Shown here piece by piece: positions 32,171 through 40,680 of a stretch of DNA of 64,000 nt. The stretch lies in assembly GCF_900091555.1 (NCBI RefSeq), contig NZ_FMCX01000009.1, forward strand, positions 111,358 through 175,357, in the 5' to 3' direction. The stretch is from Micromonospora mirobrigensis (GTDB lineage: Bacteria > Actinomycetota > Actinomycetes > Mycobacteriales > Micromonosporaceae). The notes beneath the pieces were generated by a model. That model was not told where the DNA came from, did not search any database, and saw nothing but the letters and a program-made list of their open reading frames with translations. Every line of letters starts with the position of its first letter. Position 1 is the first letter of the stretch. Position numbers and translations under genes: made by a program.

Positions 32171-32690
32171 CTCCACAGGGTGTAGGTCACAGGCTCGGTC
32201 CCGTGTCCGTTCTCGTCCCGTCTCGTTGTCCACACCCGGTTTTCCACCGCCGGTGGATAACTACCGAACGTTCGCCGCCGGTTACCCACAGACTGTGGAC
32301 AAACCCTGGGGACGACGCTGTGGACGCCTGGGGACAACCGTGACGTTGTCCCCAGGTTCGGCGCCGCCTGTGCACGGCCTGTTGAAGGTTCTGGGGATTA
32401 CGTCGGTACGGGCCCGTTCCGTTGTCCACAGCACTGGGGGTAAACCCGGTGGATTACCGGTGGACAACCTGTGGCCAACCGTGGACAACTCGGTGGACGA
32501 GGGAGCCTGTGGACCACGAGCCGGGTTTACCCCCCGGTTCTCCACAGCCAAACCACCGGTGGATAACCTGTCTGACCTGCGCAGACTCGAGTTCTCCACA
32601 GTTTGCACAGGTGCGATGAAGACGATGAGTTATCTCTTCTAAAACAACAAAAACCAATCATCACCGTTGGACTTCCTGTGGATCGGGCCG
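32171..32690. other. oriC: Replication origin oriC
   Basis: A gene-free tract between dnaA and dnaN packed with DnaA boxes. Perfect TTGTCCACA occurs at 32226-32234 (+), 32294-32302 (-) and 32422-32430 (+). TTCTCCACA is at 32538-32546 and 32592-32600. One-mismatch boxes include 32252-32260, 32282-32290, 32459-32467, 32480-32488, 32508-32516 and 32558-32566. An AT-rich stretch at 32625-32663 (including AAAACAACAAAAACC) after the last strong boxes is the likely unwinding element. Size and box number fit actinobacterial origins. Confidence 0.93.
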
Positions 32691-32853
32691 GACGCTGCCG
32701 TCGGCAGTCGCCCGGGCACCTGGATCCACGGGGTCGGGCGCACAGCCGATGCCCACGCGCCCTAAGGTGCGATGGGTACCCGCACGGTCGGGCGGGACGG
32801 CAGGCAGCGGTCGGCATGAGAGAGTTGTCGCTGACGTCGACGCGGAGGCATTG

Positions 32854-33987
32854 ATGAAGTTCCGAGTAGAGCGCGACGCGCTCGCCGAAGCGGTGGCGTG
32901 GACCGCGAAGAGCCTGCCCAACCGGCCGTCCGTACCGGTGCTCGCCGGGGTGATGCTGCGGGTCACCGACGGCAACCTCCAGGTCTCCGGCTTCGACTAC
33001 GAGGTCTCCAGCCAGGTCACCGTCGAGGTGCAGGGAGACGCCGACGGCGCGGCCCTGGTCTCCGGCCGGCTGCTCGCCGAGATCACCAAGGCGCTCCCGG
33101 CCAAGCCGGTGGACATCGCCGCGGTCGGCTCCCACCTGGAGCTGGTCTGCGGCAGTGCCCGGTTCACCCTGCCGACCATGCCGGTCGAGGACTACCCCAC
33201 CCTGCCGGAGATGCCGGAGAACGCCGGGACGGTCGACGCGGCCGCCTTCGCCGCCGCCGTCTCCCAGGTCGCCGTGGCCGCCGGCCGGGACGAGACGCTG
33301 CCGATGATGACCGGTGTACGCCTGGAGCTCTCCGGCGGCACCCTGGCCATGCTCGCCACCGACCGATACCGGCTCGCCCTGCGCGAGATGGAGTGGAACC
33401 CGGACGACCCGGAGACCAGCGTCAACGCCCTGGTGCCGGCCCGGACCCTGAACGACACCGCCAAGGCCCTCGGCCCGCTGGGCGGCCAGGTCAACCTGGC
33501 GCTGTCCCAGGGCTCCGCCGGTGAGGGGATGATCGGCTTCGCCGGCGGCACCCGGCGCACCACCAGCCGGCTGCTCGACGGCGCCAACTACCCGCCGGTG
33601 CGCTCGCTCTTCCCGGCCACCCACAACGCCCAGGCGCAGGTGGCGGTCAGCACCCTGATCGAGGTGGTCAAGCGGGTCGCCCTGGTGGCCGAGCGGACCA
33701 CCCCGGTGCTGCTGAGCTTCAGCTCCGACGGCCTGGTCGTCGAGGCCGGCGGCACCGAGGAGGCGCGGGCCAGCGAGGCGATGGAGGCCACCTTCACCGG
33801 TGACCCGCTGACCATCGGTTTCAACCCGCAGTACCTGATCGACGGCCTGAGCAACCTGGGTGCCCAGTTCGCCCTGCTGAACTTCGTCGACGCGTTCAAG
33901 CCGGCGGTGATTTCGCCCGCCGGCGAGGATGGCGAGGCCATCCCTGGGTACCGCTACCTCATCATGCCGATCCGGGTCTCCCGCTGA
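32854..33987 (+). CDS. dnaN: DNA polymerase III subunit beta (sliding clamp)
   Basis: 377 residues, three clamp domains. The start MKFRVERDALAEAVAWTAKSLPNRPSVPVLAGV, the centre TLPMMTGVRLELSGGTLAMLATDRYRLA and the end YRYLIMPIRVSR are typical. It encircles DNA and tethers polymerase. ATG 32854 follows a GGAGG at six bases. A TAAGGT -10-like hexamer at 32764 may mark its promoter. The gnd gene follows after 43 bases. Confidence 0.97.
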   Translation: MKFRVERDALAEAVAWTAKSLPNRPSVPVLAGVMLRVTDGNLQVSGFDYEVSSQVTVEVQGDADGAALVSGRLLAEITKALPAKPVDIAAVGSHLELVCGSARFTLPTMPVEDYPTLPEMPENAGTVDAAAFAAAVSQVAVAAGRDETLPMMTGVRLELSGGTLAMLATDRYRLALREMEWNPDDPETSVNALVPARTLNDTAKALGPLGGQVNLALSQGSAGEGMIGFAGGTRRTTSRLLDGANYPPVRSLFPATHNAQAQVAVSTLIEVVKRVALVAERTTPVLLSFSSDGLVVEAGGTEEARASEAMEATFTGDPLTIGFNPQYLIDGLSNLGAQFALLNFVDAFKPAVISPAGEDGEAIPGYRYLIMPIRVSR

Positions 33988-34030
33988 TCGCGCAGCCCCT
34001 TGATCCAGACGCAGCGGAGGTAGGAAGAAG

Positions 34031-34903
34031 ATGCAGCTCGGCCTGGTAGGACTCGGCCGCATGGGCGGCAACATGCGCGAGCGGTTGCGCGCCGCCGGGC
34101 ACGAGGTGGTCGGCTTCGACCGGAACGCGGAGCTGAGCGACGTCGCGAGCCTGGCCGAGCTCGCCGAGAAGCTGGAGTCGCCCCGCGCGGTCTGGGTGAT
34201 GGTCCCCGCCGGCGTCACCGACGCCACCATCGACGAGCTCGCCGGGGTGCTCGGCGAGGGCGACATCATCATCGACGGCGGCAACTCGCGGTTCAGCGAC
34301 GACGCCCCCCGCGCCGAGCGCCTGGGCGAGCAGGGCATCGGTTACCTGGACGTCGGGGTCTCCGGCGGCGTCTGGGGCAACAAGAACGGGTACGGCCTGA
34401 TGGTCGGCGGCGCCCAGGAGCACGTCGACCGGCTGATGCCGGTCTTCGACGCGCTCAAGCCGGCCGGTGAGTTCGGCTTCGTGCACGCCGGCCCGGTCGG
34501 CGCCGGCCACTACGCCAAGATGGTGCACAACGGCATCGAGTACGGCCTGATGCACGCCTACGCCGAGGGCTACGAGCTGCTGTCGAAGTCCGAGGTCGTC
34601 ACCAACGTGCCGGGCGTCTTCAAGTCCTGGCGCGAGGGCACCGTGGTCCGTTCCTGGCTGCTCGACCTGCTCGACCGCGCGCTGGACGAGGACCCGGAGC
34701 TGGCCGAGCTGAGCGGCTACACCGAGGACACCGGCGAGGGCCGCTGGACGGTCGACGAGGCGGTCCGGCTCGCCGTCCCGCTGAACGTCATCACCGCCTC
34801 GCTCTTCGCCCGGTTCGCCTCCCGCCAGGACGACTCGCCGGCCATGAAGGCCGTCGCCGCGCTGCGTCAGCAGTTCGGCGGGCACGCCGTCCACAAGCGC
34901 TGA
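34031..34903 (+). CDS. gnd: 6-phosphogluconate dehydrogenase (decarboxylating), short form
   Basis: 290 residues, the short (GntZ/Gnd) class. The Rossmann start is LGLVGLGRMGGNMRERLRAAGHEVVGFDRN, the substrate motif DGGNSRFSDD and the catalytic segment GPVGAGHYAKMVHNGIEYG with the conserved Lys and Asn. It oxidises 6-phosphogluconate to ribulose-5-phosphate and CO2. Its placement between dnaN and recF is a known actinobacterial trait. GGAGGTAGGAAG precedes the ATG. Confidence 0.95.
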   Translation: MQLGLVGLGRMGGNMRERLRAAGHEVVGFDRNAELSDVASLAELAEKLESPRAVWVMVPAGVTDATIDELAGVLGEGDIIIDGGNSRFSDDAPRAERLGEQGIGYLDVGVSGGVWGNKNGYGLMVGGAQEHVDRLMPVFDALKPAGEFGFVHAGPVGAGHYAKMVHNGIEYGLMHAYAEGYELLSKSEVVTNVPGVFKSWREGTVVRSWLLDLLDRALDEDPELAELSGYTEDTGEGRWTVDEAVRLAVPLNVITASLFARFASRQDDSPAMKAVAALRQQFGGHAVHKR

Positions 34904-34919
34904 CCGGTATCCACAACCT

Positions 34920-36050
34920 GTGTACGTCCGCCGGCTGGAACTGGTCGACTTCCGCTCGTACGAGCAGGTCGGCGTCGACCTGGAGCCGGGGCCGAACGTC
35001 CTGATCGGCGCCAACGGCGTCGGCAAGACGAACCTGGTCGAGGCGTTGGGCTACGTGGCGACCCTGGACTCGCACCGGGTCGCCACGGACGCCCCGCTGG
35101 TCCGGATGGGCGCCACCTCGGCGGTGATCCGCTGCGCGGTGGTGCACGACGGCCGGGAGCTCCTGGTCGAGCTGGAGATCGTCCCGGGCAAGGCCAACCG
35201 GGCCCGGCTGGGCCGGTCACCGGCCCGTCGCGCCCGGGACGTGCTCGGCGCGTTGCGGCTGGTGCTCTTCGCCCCGGAGGACCTGGAACTCGTCCGCGGC
35301 GACCCCGCCGAGCGCCGCCGCTACCTCGACGATCTGCTGGTCCTGCGCCAGCCCCGGTACGCCGGGGTGCGCGCCGACTACGAGCGGGTGGTCAAGCAGC
35401 GCAACGCCCTGCTCCGCACCGCGTACCTGGCCCGCAAGACCGGCGGGACGCGGGGCGGGGACCTCTCCACCCTCGCCGTCTGGGACGCCCACCTGGCCCA
35501 GCACGGGGCCGAGCTGCTGGCCGGCCGGCTGGAGCTGGTCGCCGCGCTCACCCCGCACGTCGCGAAGGCGTACGACGCGGTGGCGGCCGGCCGGGGCGCG
35601 GCGGGGATCGCGTACCGGCCGTCGGTGGAGCTGCCCGACCCGACCGTGGACCGGGCGGCGCTCGCCGAGGCGCTGACCGCCGCGCTGGCCGAGCAGCGGT
35701 CGGCGGAGATCGAACGGGGCACCACCCTGGTCGGCCCGCACCGCGACGACCTGAGCCTCACCCTCGGCCCGCTGCCCGCCAAGGGCTACGCCAGCCACGG
35801 CGAGTCCTGGTCGTACGCGTTGGCGCTGCGGCTGGCCGGCTACGACCTGTTGCGGACCGACGGCATCGAACCGGTGCTGGTCCTCGACGACGTGTTCGCG
35901 GAGCTGGACGCGGGCCGGCGGGAGCGGCTTGCCGCCCTGGTCGGCGGGGCGAGCCAGCTGCTGGTGACCTGTGCGGTGGACGACGACGTGCCGGCCGCCC
36001 TGCGCGGCACCCGGTACGCCGTCGGTGAGGGGACGGTACGACGTGTCTGA
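34920..36050 (+). CDS. recF: DNA replication and repair protein RecF
   Basis: 376 residues, ABC-type ATPase of recombination repair. Walker A is LIGANGVGKTNLVEAL (about 28-43), the signature SYALALRLAGYDLL and Walker B PVLVLDDVFAELDAGRRERL. It loads RecA at gaps with RecOR. GTG start 16 bases after gnd. A one-mismatch DnaA box (GTATCCACA, 34907-34915) lies immediately before it. It overlaps the next gene by eight bases. Confidence 0.95.
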   Translation: MYVRRLELVDFRSYEQVGVDLEPGPNVLIGANGVGKTNLVEALGYVATLDSHRVATDAPLVRMGATSAVIRCAVVHDGRELLVELEIVPGKANRARLGRSPARRARDVLGALRLVLFAPEDLELVRGDPAERRRYLDDLLVLRQPRYAGVRADYERVVKQRNALLRTAYLARKTGGTRGGDLSTLAVWDAHLAQHGAELLAGRLELVAALTPHVAKAYDAVAAGRGAAGIAYRPSVELPDPTVDRAALAEALTAALAEQRSAEIERGTTLVGPHRDDLSLTLGPLPAKGYASHGESWSYALALRLAGYDLLRTDGIEPVLVLDDVFAELDAGRRERLAALVGGASQLLVTCAVDDDVPAALRGTRYAVGEGTVRRV

Positions 36051-36729
36051 CGAACCACTGTTGCCCCCGGCCCGGCTCGGCCCGGGGCGGGACGCTTCGA
36101 GGCGTACCTCCGCTGCCGGCGACGGCGCCGGGCGCGGTCGGGCCGGTGCCCGCGACGGCGCCGCGGCGGCGCGCTCCGGCGACGACGGCGCCGGCGGCGG
36201 CGCGGCCGGGGACGCGGCGGGCGGCGGCGCGGCCGGTCCGGAGCTGGCGCGGGCGGTGCTGGACGCGGCCAAGGCCCGTCGTGACGCGGCCGCCAAGACC
36301 CGGCGGCGCAGCGTCGTCGGCGGCGACGGTGGCGAGCGGCGGATGCGGGGCTACTCCGGCCCCGGTCCGGACCCGCGCGACCCGCAGCCGCTGGGTGTGG
36401 TGCTGGAACGGCTGATGAAGGCGCGTGGCTGGCAGCAGCCGGCGGCCGAGGCGACGGTCTTCGGGGCGTGGGAGAAGGTCGTCGGGGCGGAGGTCGCCCA
36501 GCACAGCCGGCCGGTCAAGCTGGAGGACGGCGAGCTGACCGTGGAGGCGCGGTCCACCGCGTGGGCCACCCAGCTGCGGCTGCTCGCCGGTTCGCTGCTC
36601 AGGCAGATCGCCCAGGAGGTCGGCCACAACGTGGTGCGCAAGCTGCACATCCACGGACCGGCCGCGCCGTCCTGGTCGCGTGGGCCGCGTCGGGTCCGCG
36701 GTCGCGGCCCCCGCGACACCTACGGCTGA
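36043..36729 (+). CDS. dciA: DciA family protein (DUF721), putative replicative helicase loader
   Basis: 228 residues. The N-terminal half is Ala/Gly/Arg-rich low complexity (about 10-85). The DUF721/DciA domain spans about 105-205 (LGVVLERLMKARGWQQPAAEATVFGAWEKVVG and LTVEARSTAWATQLRLLAGSLL). DciA is the ancestral loader of DnaB, and in actinobacteria it lies after recF, as here. I chose GTG 36043, overlapping the recF stop by eight bases; other starts further upstream in recF are less likely. Confidence 0.9.
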   Translation: MSDEPLLPPARLGPGRDASRRTSAAGDGAGRGRAGARDGAAAARSGDDGAGGGAAGDAAGGGAAGPELARAVLDAAKARRDAAAKTRRRSVVGGDGGERRMRGYSGPGPDPRDPQPLGVVLERLMKARGWQQPAAEATVFGAWEKVVGAEVAQHSRPVKLEDGELTVEARSTAWATQLRLLAGSLLRQIAQEVGHNVVRKLHIHGPAAPSWSRGPRRVRGRGPRDTYG

Positions 36730-36732
36730 CCG

Positions 36733-36969
36733 CTATCCGAGGCCGCCCTTGCGCTCGGCGCGGCGGGCCTCACGCTCGGCGCGCTTGCGCTCGCGCTGCT
36801 CACGGCTCCACTGCTTGCGCCGTTCCAGGTCCTGCTTCCACCCGTCGCGGGCGCCCTGCGAGCCGCCCTGCACCGCGCCCTGGACCTCCGGGGGGCCGGC
36901 CCAGTTCCGGAACGACCAGGCCATCAGCCGGCCGCCCTCGCCGGAGGTCGCCCGCTGCTCGTCGCTCAT
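36733..36969 (-). CDS. Small highly charged protein, divergent from the OhrR-like regulator
   Basis: 78 residues: a Gly-rich first half (GPPEVQGAVQGGSQGARDGW) and a C-terminal helix of alternating Arg/Lys/Glu (LERRKQWSREQRERKRAEREARRAERK). I do not recognise a family. It starts 26 bases from a perfect palindromic operator shared with the MarR-family gene, so it is probably under that regulator. Convergent with dciA, with three bases between stops. Confidence 0.65.
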   Translation of the reverse strand: MSDEQRATSGEGGRLMAWSFRNWAGPPEVQGAVQGGSQGARDGWKQDLERRKQWSREQRERKRAEREARRAERKGGLG

Positions 36970-36995
36970 CCGCTGGTCCCTTCGCCGCCCAACCG

Positions 36996-37022
36996 TTGGT
37001 GTACAAACATTTAGTACACCAA
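36996..37022. promoter_or_regulatory. Palindromic operator between the small protein and the MarR/OhrR-like gene
   Basis: Perfect 9-bp arms, TTGGTGTAC (36996-37004) and GTACACCAA (37014-37022), around an AT-rich nine-base centre. It lies in the 90-base divergent intergenic region and has the size expected for a MarR-family dimer. A TACGAT -10-like hexamer for the rightward gene is at 37030. Confidence 0.8.
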
Positions 37023-37059
37023 GCATTGGTACGATCGCAACGACGAGGAGGAGGCGCCG

Positions 37060-37539
37060 GTGCCCGACCAGCCCGCGGAGGACCCGCTCGCGCTGGAGCA
37101 GCAGGTCTGCTTCGCGCTCTCGGTGGCCGCGCGCAGCGTCGTGGCGGTCTACCGGCCGCTGCTGGAGCCGATGGGGCTGACCCACCCGCAGTACCTGGTC
37201 ATGCTCGCGCTCTGGCAGCACGCGCCGCTGTCCGTACGCGAGCTGAGCGGGCTGCTCCAGCTGGATCCGGGCACCCTGTCACCGCTGCTCAAGCGACTGG
37301 AGGCGGCCGGCTACGTCCGGCGGGACCGGGGCGCCACCGACGAGCGCACCCTCGCCGTGCGGCTCACCCCGGCCGGGCAGGCCCTGCGGGAGCGCGCCGA
37401 GCAGATCCCGCCGGCCATCGTGGCGCGGCTCGGGCTGCCCCTGGCGGAGCTGCGCCAGCTGCACACCGCGCTGACCCAGGTGATCGTCGCGGCGAACCGG
37501 CCGCCGCAGGCCGACCCGGACCCTCAGGCGTCGGCGTAG
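37060..37539 (+). CDS. MarR-family regulator, OhrR-like
   Basis: 159 residues, winged helix-turn-helix. The N-terminal segment EQQVCFALSVAARSVVAVYRPLLEPMGLTHPQYLVMLALW (about 13-52) matches the OhrR subfamily, including the peroxide-sensing cysteine (Cys17). The wing is RRDRGATDERTLAVRLT. OhrR proteins are derepressed when organic hydroperoxide oxidises that cysteine and usually control ohr. Here no ohr gene is adjacent; the divergent gene is a small charged protein. GTG 37060 has GGAGG upstream. Its 3' end overlaps the convergent gene by 16 bases. Confidence 0.87.
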   Translation: MPDQPAEDPLALEQQVCFALSVAARSVVAVYRPLLEPMGLTHPQYLVMLALWQHAPLSVRELSGLLQLDPGTLSPLLKRLEAAGYVRRDRGATDERTLAVRLTPAGQALRERAEQIPPAIVARLGLPLAELRQLHTALTQVIVAANRPPQADPDPQASA

Positions 37540-38078
37540 ACGGCGAAGCCCCGGTCGGCGCAGCGGCGGTAGAAGGCCGCCAGCACGGCCAGCTCGGCGC
37601 AGGTGAAGGTCCACTGCGGCGGGTCGCCGGCCTCGTCGCGCAGCGCGTCGAGGCGGGTGCCCAGCCAGCGGAGCTGCTGCTCGGCGAGGCGCCCGTCGGC
37701 GAGCAGGCCGCGCAGCACGTCGCTGACCGAGTCGAAGGTGACCTCCTCGCCGTGCGGCCGGTGCGCGGCGACGAACCGCTCGATCCCACCGGCGATCCAC
37801 GAGCAGCCGTCGGGGTCGATCACCGGGTCCTCGTCCTCGGCGGCGGCGTCAGTGGCGTACAGCACATTTTCCAGCCCGAGCAGGAGGTCCACCAGCTCGG
37901 TGTACGCGGTCGCCCGGACGGTGCCGGTCTTGGCGATCAGCTCGGCGAGCGCCGCCGTGGGCGCGGAGATCCGCGGCAGCTCGACGATCTCGCCGAAGTC
38001 GACGAACTCGGCCGGCGCGACCGGGTCGTAGAAGCGGCCGGTCCGCGGCCAGTGCACCGCGACGTTGTCCAGCCCCAT
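37524..38078 (-). CDS. Hypothetical protein
   Basis: 184 residues, soluble, acidic, beginning MGLDNVAVHWPRTGRFYDPV. Motifs are GCSWIAGGIERFVAAH and CAELAVLAAFYRRCADRG. No catalytic motif or membrane helix is recognised. Codon use and frame are convincing (the frame keeps G/C at third positions) and the gene fills the space between the MarR gene and gyrB. The ATG start seems firm as the frame closes upstream. Confidence 0.72.
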   Translation of the reverse strand: MGLDNVAVHWPRTGRFYDPVAPAEFVDFGEIVELPRISAPTAALAELIAKTGTVRATAYTELVDLLLGLENVLYATDAAAEDEDPVIDPDGCSWIAGGIERFVAAHRPHGEEVTFDSVSDVLRGLLADGRLAEQQLRWLGTRLDALRDEAGDPPQWTFTCAELAVLAAFYRRCADRGFAVYADA

Positions 38079-38599
38079 CTGGCGTCACCTCTTCAGCACG
38101 AGTGGGAGCGATCAGGTCGATCGTCCCGGTTCCGACCGGAGAAGATCAAGACCGGCCCCGGGGTGGCGTGGCAAAGCTACGGTACGGCCGCCGGCCGCCG
38201 CCCGCCCGCCCCGGCGTCGGCGGGGCGATTCGACGGCGACGGCGACCGTGACCGGGGGGCTGGCGTGTAGGGGGAGTCGCGGACAGCGAAGTTCGGGCCG
38301 CTACGGACTTCTCAGCCGCCTCTCCAGGGGTGCCGAGTGGCGGTTCTGTCGTCTGCGCACAGTAAGATTGACGCTGAGACGACGATCGGACGTGAAACGA
38401 CGACACGGGCCCACCGGGCCCTTGGTCGTTGTTGCGGGTCCGGTCCAGCCGATCGCGATCCGCGGGCAACCGCGGCGACCGGCGTACACGATCCGTGACC
38501 TGGGCATCCGGGGCCGGTCCGTGCGCGCCGACGTCGCGTCCTGTCCGCCGAACCCGCGCCCCGCGCCCTGGCGTGGTCGGTGCGAGAAAGTGGCCGAGC
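38079..38599. other. gyrB upstream region
   Basis: 521 bases without a credible gene. A TAAGAT -10-like hexamer lies at 38363-38368, about 230 bases before gyrB, but a matching -35 is not clear. No terminator or riboswitch structure is recognised. DNA supercoiling-sensitive gyrB promoters are usual here. Confidence 0.4.
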
Positions 38600-40552
38600 G
38601 TGGCAGCGGAGGACAAGCAGGAGTACGGCGCCGAGTCGATCACCGTCCTGGAGGGGCTGGAGGCGGTTCGCAAGCGACCCGGTATGTACATCGGGTCGAC
38701 CGGAGAACGCGGCCTGCACCACCTCGTGCAGGAGGTCGTGGACAACGCCGTGGACGAGGCGATGGCCGGCTACTGCGACACGATCGACGTGGTGCTGCTC
38801 GCCGACGGGGGCGTCCGGGTCACCGACAACGGCCGTGGTTTCCCGGTCGACCTGCACCCCAAGCTGAAGAAGCCGGGTGTCGAGGTCGCGCTGACCGTGC
38901 TGCACGCCGGCGGCAAGTTCGACGGCAAGGCGTACGCGGTCTCCGGCGGTCTGCACGGCGTCGGCGTCTCGGTGGTGAACGCCCTGTCCACCAGGATGGC
39001 GGTGGAGATCCACAAGGCCGGCTTCGTCTGGCGCCAGAAGTACGCCAACTCCAAGCCCGATCCGCTGGAGAAGGGTGAGACCACCGACCGCACCGGCTCG
39101 GCGGTCTCCTTCTGGCCGGATCCGGAGATCTTCGAGACCGTCGACTTCGACTTCCAGACCATCTACCGGCGCCTGCAGGAGATGGCCTTCCTCAACCGCG
39201 GCCTGCGGATCCACCTGCTCGACGAGCGGGTCGCCGAAGGCGAGGAGGGCAAGGTGCGCGAGGTGACCTTCCTCTACGAGGACGGCATCGCCGACTTTGT
39301 CCGGCACCTCAACGCCTCGAAGAACCCGATCCACAAGACGGTGGTCCAGTTCGACGCCGAGGAGGCGGAGGAGGGCATGGCGGTCGAGATCGCCATGCAG
39401 TGGAACGAGTCGTACGGCGAGTCGGTCTACACCTTCGCCAACACGATCAACACCCACGAGGGCGGCACCCACGAGGAGGGCTTCCGCAGCGCGCTGACCA
39501 GCGTCGTCAACCGCTACGGCGCCGAGAAGAAGCTGCTCAAGGGCGACGAGAAGCTCTCCGGCGAGGACATCCGCGAGGGGCTGGCCGCGATCATCTCGGT
39601 CAAGCTGACCAACCCGCAGTTCGAGGGCCAGACCAAGACCAAGCTGGGCAACACCCCGGTGAAGAGCTTCGTGCAGCGGGTCTGCAACGACCGGCTGGTC
39701 GACTGGTTCGACCGGAACCCGGCCGAGGCCAAGATGATCATCACCAAGGCGTCCCAGGCGGCCCGGGCCCGGATCGCCGCCCAGCAGGCGCGCAAGCTGG
39801 CCCGACGCAAGTCGCTGCTGGAGTCCGGCTCGATGCCGGGCAAGTTGGCCGACTGCCAGTCCACCGACCCGCGCGAGTCCGAGGTCTTCATCGTCGAGGG
39901 CGACTCGGCCGGCGGTTCGGCCAAGCAGGGCCGCGACCCGCGTACCCAGGCGATCCTGCCGATCCGCGGCAAGATCCTCAACGTGGAGAAGGCCCGGATC
40001 GACCGGGTGCTCAAGAACAACGAGGTCCAGGCGCTGATCACCGCGCTGGGCACCGGCATCCACGACGACTTCGACATCGAGAAGCTGCGCTACCACAAGA
40101 TCGTGCTGATGGCGGACGCCGACGTCGACGGCCAGCACATCCAGACGCTCCTGCTCACCCTGCTGTTCCGCTTCATGCGGCCGCTGGTCGAGCTGGGCCA
40201 CGTCTACCTGGCCGCCCCGCCGCTCTACAAGATCAAGTGGAACAAGAAGGGCGACGACGCCCAGTACGCGTACTCCGACCGGGAGCGGGACGGGCTCATC
40301 GCGCTGCGCCAGCAGAAGAAGGCCAACGCGCGGCCGGACGACATCCAGCGGTTCAAGGGTCTCGGCGAGATGAACTACCCCGAGCTGTGGGAGACCACGA
40401 TGAACCCGGCCACCCGTACGCTGCGCCAGGTGACCCTGGACGACGCGGCAACCGCCGACGAGCTGTTCAGCGTGTTGATGGGTGAGGACGTCGAGGCGCG
40501 CCGGTCCTTCATCCAGCGCAACGCCAAGGACGTGCGGTTCCTCGACATCTGA
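38600..40552 (+). CDS. gyrB: DNA gyrase subunit B
   Basis: 650 residues from GTG 38600 (AAEDKQEYGAESITVLEGLEAVRKRPGMYIGSTG). The GHKL ATPase part contains VDNAVDEAMAGY and GGLHGVGVSVVNALS. The TOPRIM domain has EGDSAGGSAKQGRDPRTQAILPIRGKILNVEKA and DADVDG, and the tail IQRNAKDVRFLDI is intact. No intein is present. It drives ATP-dependent negative supercoiling with GyrA. The frame is open to 38429, but GyrB homology starts at 38600. Confidence 0.96.
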   Translation: MAAEDKQEYGAESITVLEGLEAVRKRPGMYIGSTGERGLHHLVQEVVDNAVDEAMAGYCDTIDVVLLADGGVRVTDNGRGFPVDLHPKLKKPGVEVALTVLHAGGKFDGKAYAVSGGLHGVGVSVVNALSTRMAVEIHKAGFVWRQKYANSKPDPLEKGETTDRTGSAVSFWPDPEIFETVDFDFQTIYRRLQEMAFLNRGLRIHLLDERVAEGEEGKVREVTFLYEDGIADFVRHLNASKNPIHKTVVQFDAEEAEEGMAVEIAMQWNESYGESVYTFANTINTHEGGTHEEGFRSALTSVVNRYGAEKKLLKGDEKLSGEDIREGLAAIISVKLTNPQFEGQTKTKLGNTPVKSFVQRVCNDRLVDWFDRNPAEAKMIITKASQAARARIAAQQARKLARRKSLLESGSMPGKLADCQSTDPRESEVFIVEGDSAGGSAKQGRDPRTQAILPIRGKILNVEKARIDRVLKNNEVQALITALGTGIHDDFDIEKLRYHKIVLMADADVDGQHIQTLLLTLLFRFMRPLVELGHVYLAAPPLYKIKWNKKGDDAQYAYSDRERDGLIALRQQKKANARPDDIQRFKGLGEMNYPELWETTMNPATRTLRQVTLDDAATADELFSVLMGEDVEARRSFIQRNAKDVRFLDI

Positions 40553-40557
40553 CCGGC

Positions 40558-40593
40558 CGGTGGGCCGACCGTGATCCACCGGTCGGCCCACCG
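40558..40593 (+). terminator. gyrB hairpin terminator
   Basis: A perfect 13-bp stem (40558-40570 and 40581-40593) with a 10-base loop, five bases after the gyrB stop. It separates gyrB from gyrA, so gyrA may have its own promoter. Confidence 0.7.
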
Positions 40594-40603
40594 ATCCACA
40601 GAG

Positions 40604-40643
40604 TTATCCACAACTTGGCCGGTTTCCACAGCGGTTATCCACA
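40604..40643 (+). promoter_or_regulatory. DnaA box cluster upstream of gyrA
   Basis: Perfect TTATCCACA at 40604-40612 and 40635-40643, with GTTTCCACA at 40622-40630 between them, all in the same direction. They lie 38-77 bases before the gyrA start, where a promoter would be expected, suggesting DnaA control of gyrA. Confidence 0.6.
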
Positions 40644-40680
40644 GCACGAAACCGACTCTGAGTCTGATAAGGGTTAACAA

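Noticed and set aside
36140..36260. GGC-rich repeat tract in dciA
   Set aside because: Codon-level low complexity (Ala/Gly linker), not a distinct repeat element.
38600..40552. Possible second intein in GyrB
   Set aside because: GyrB runs without interruption through GHKL, TOPRIM and tail motifs at normal length.
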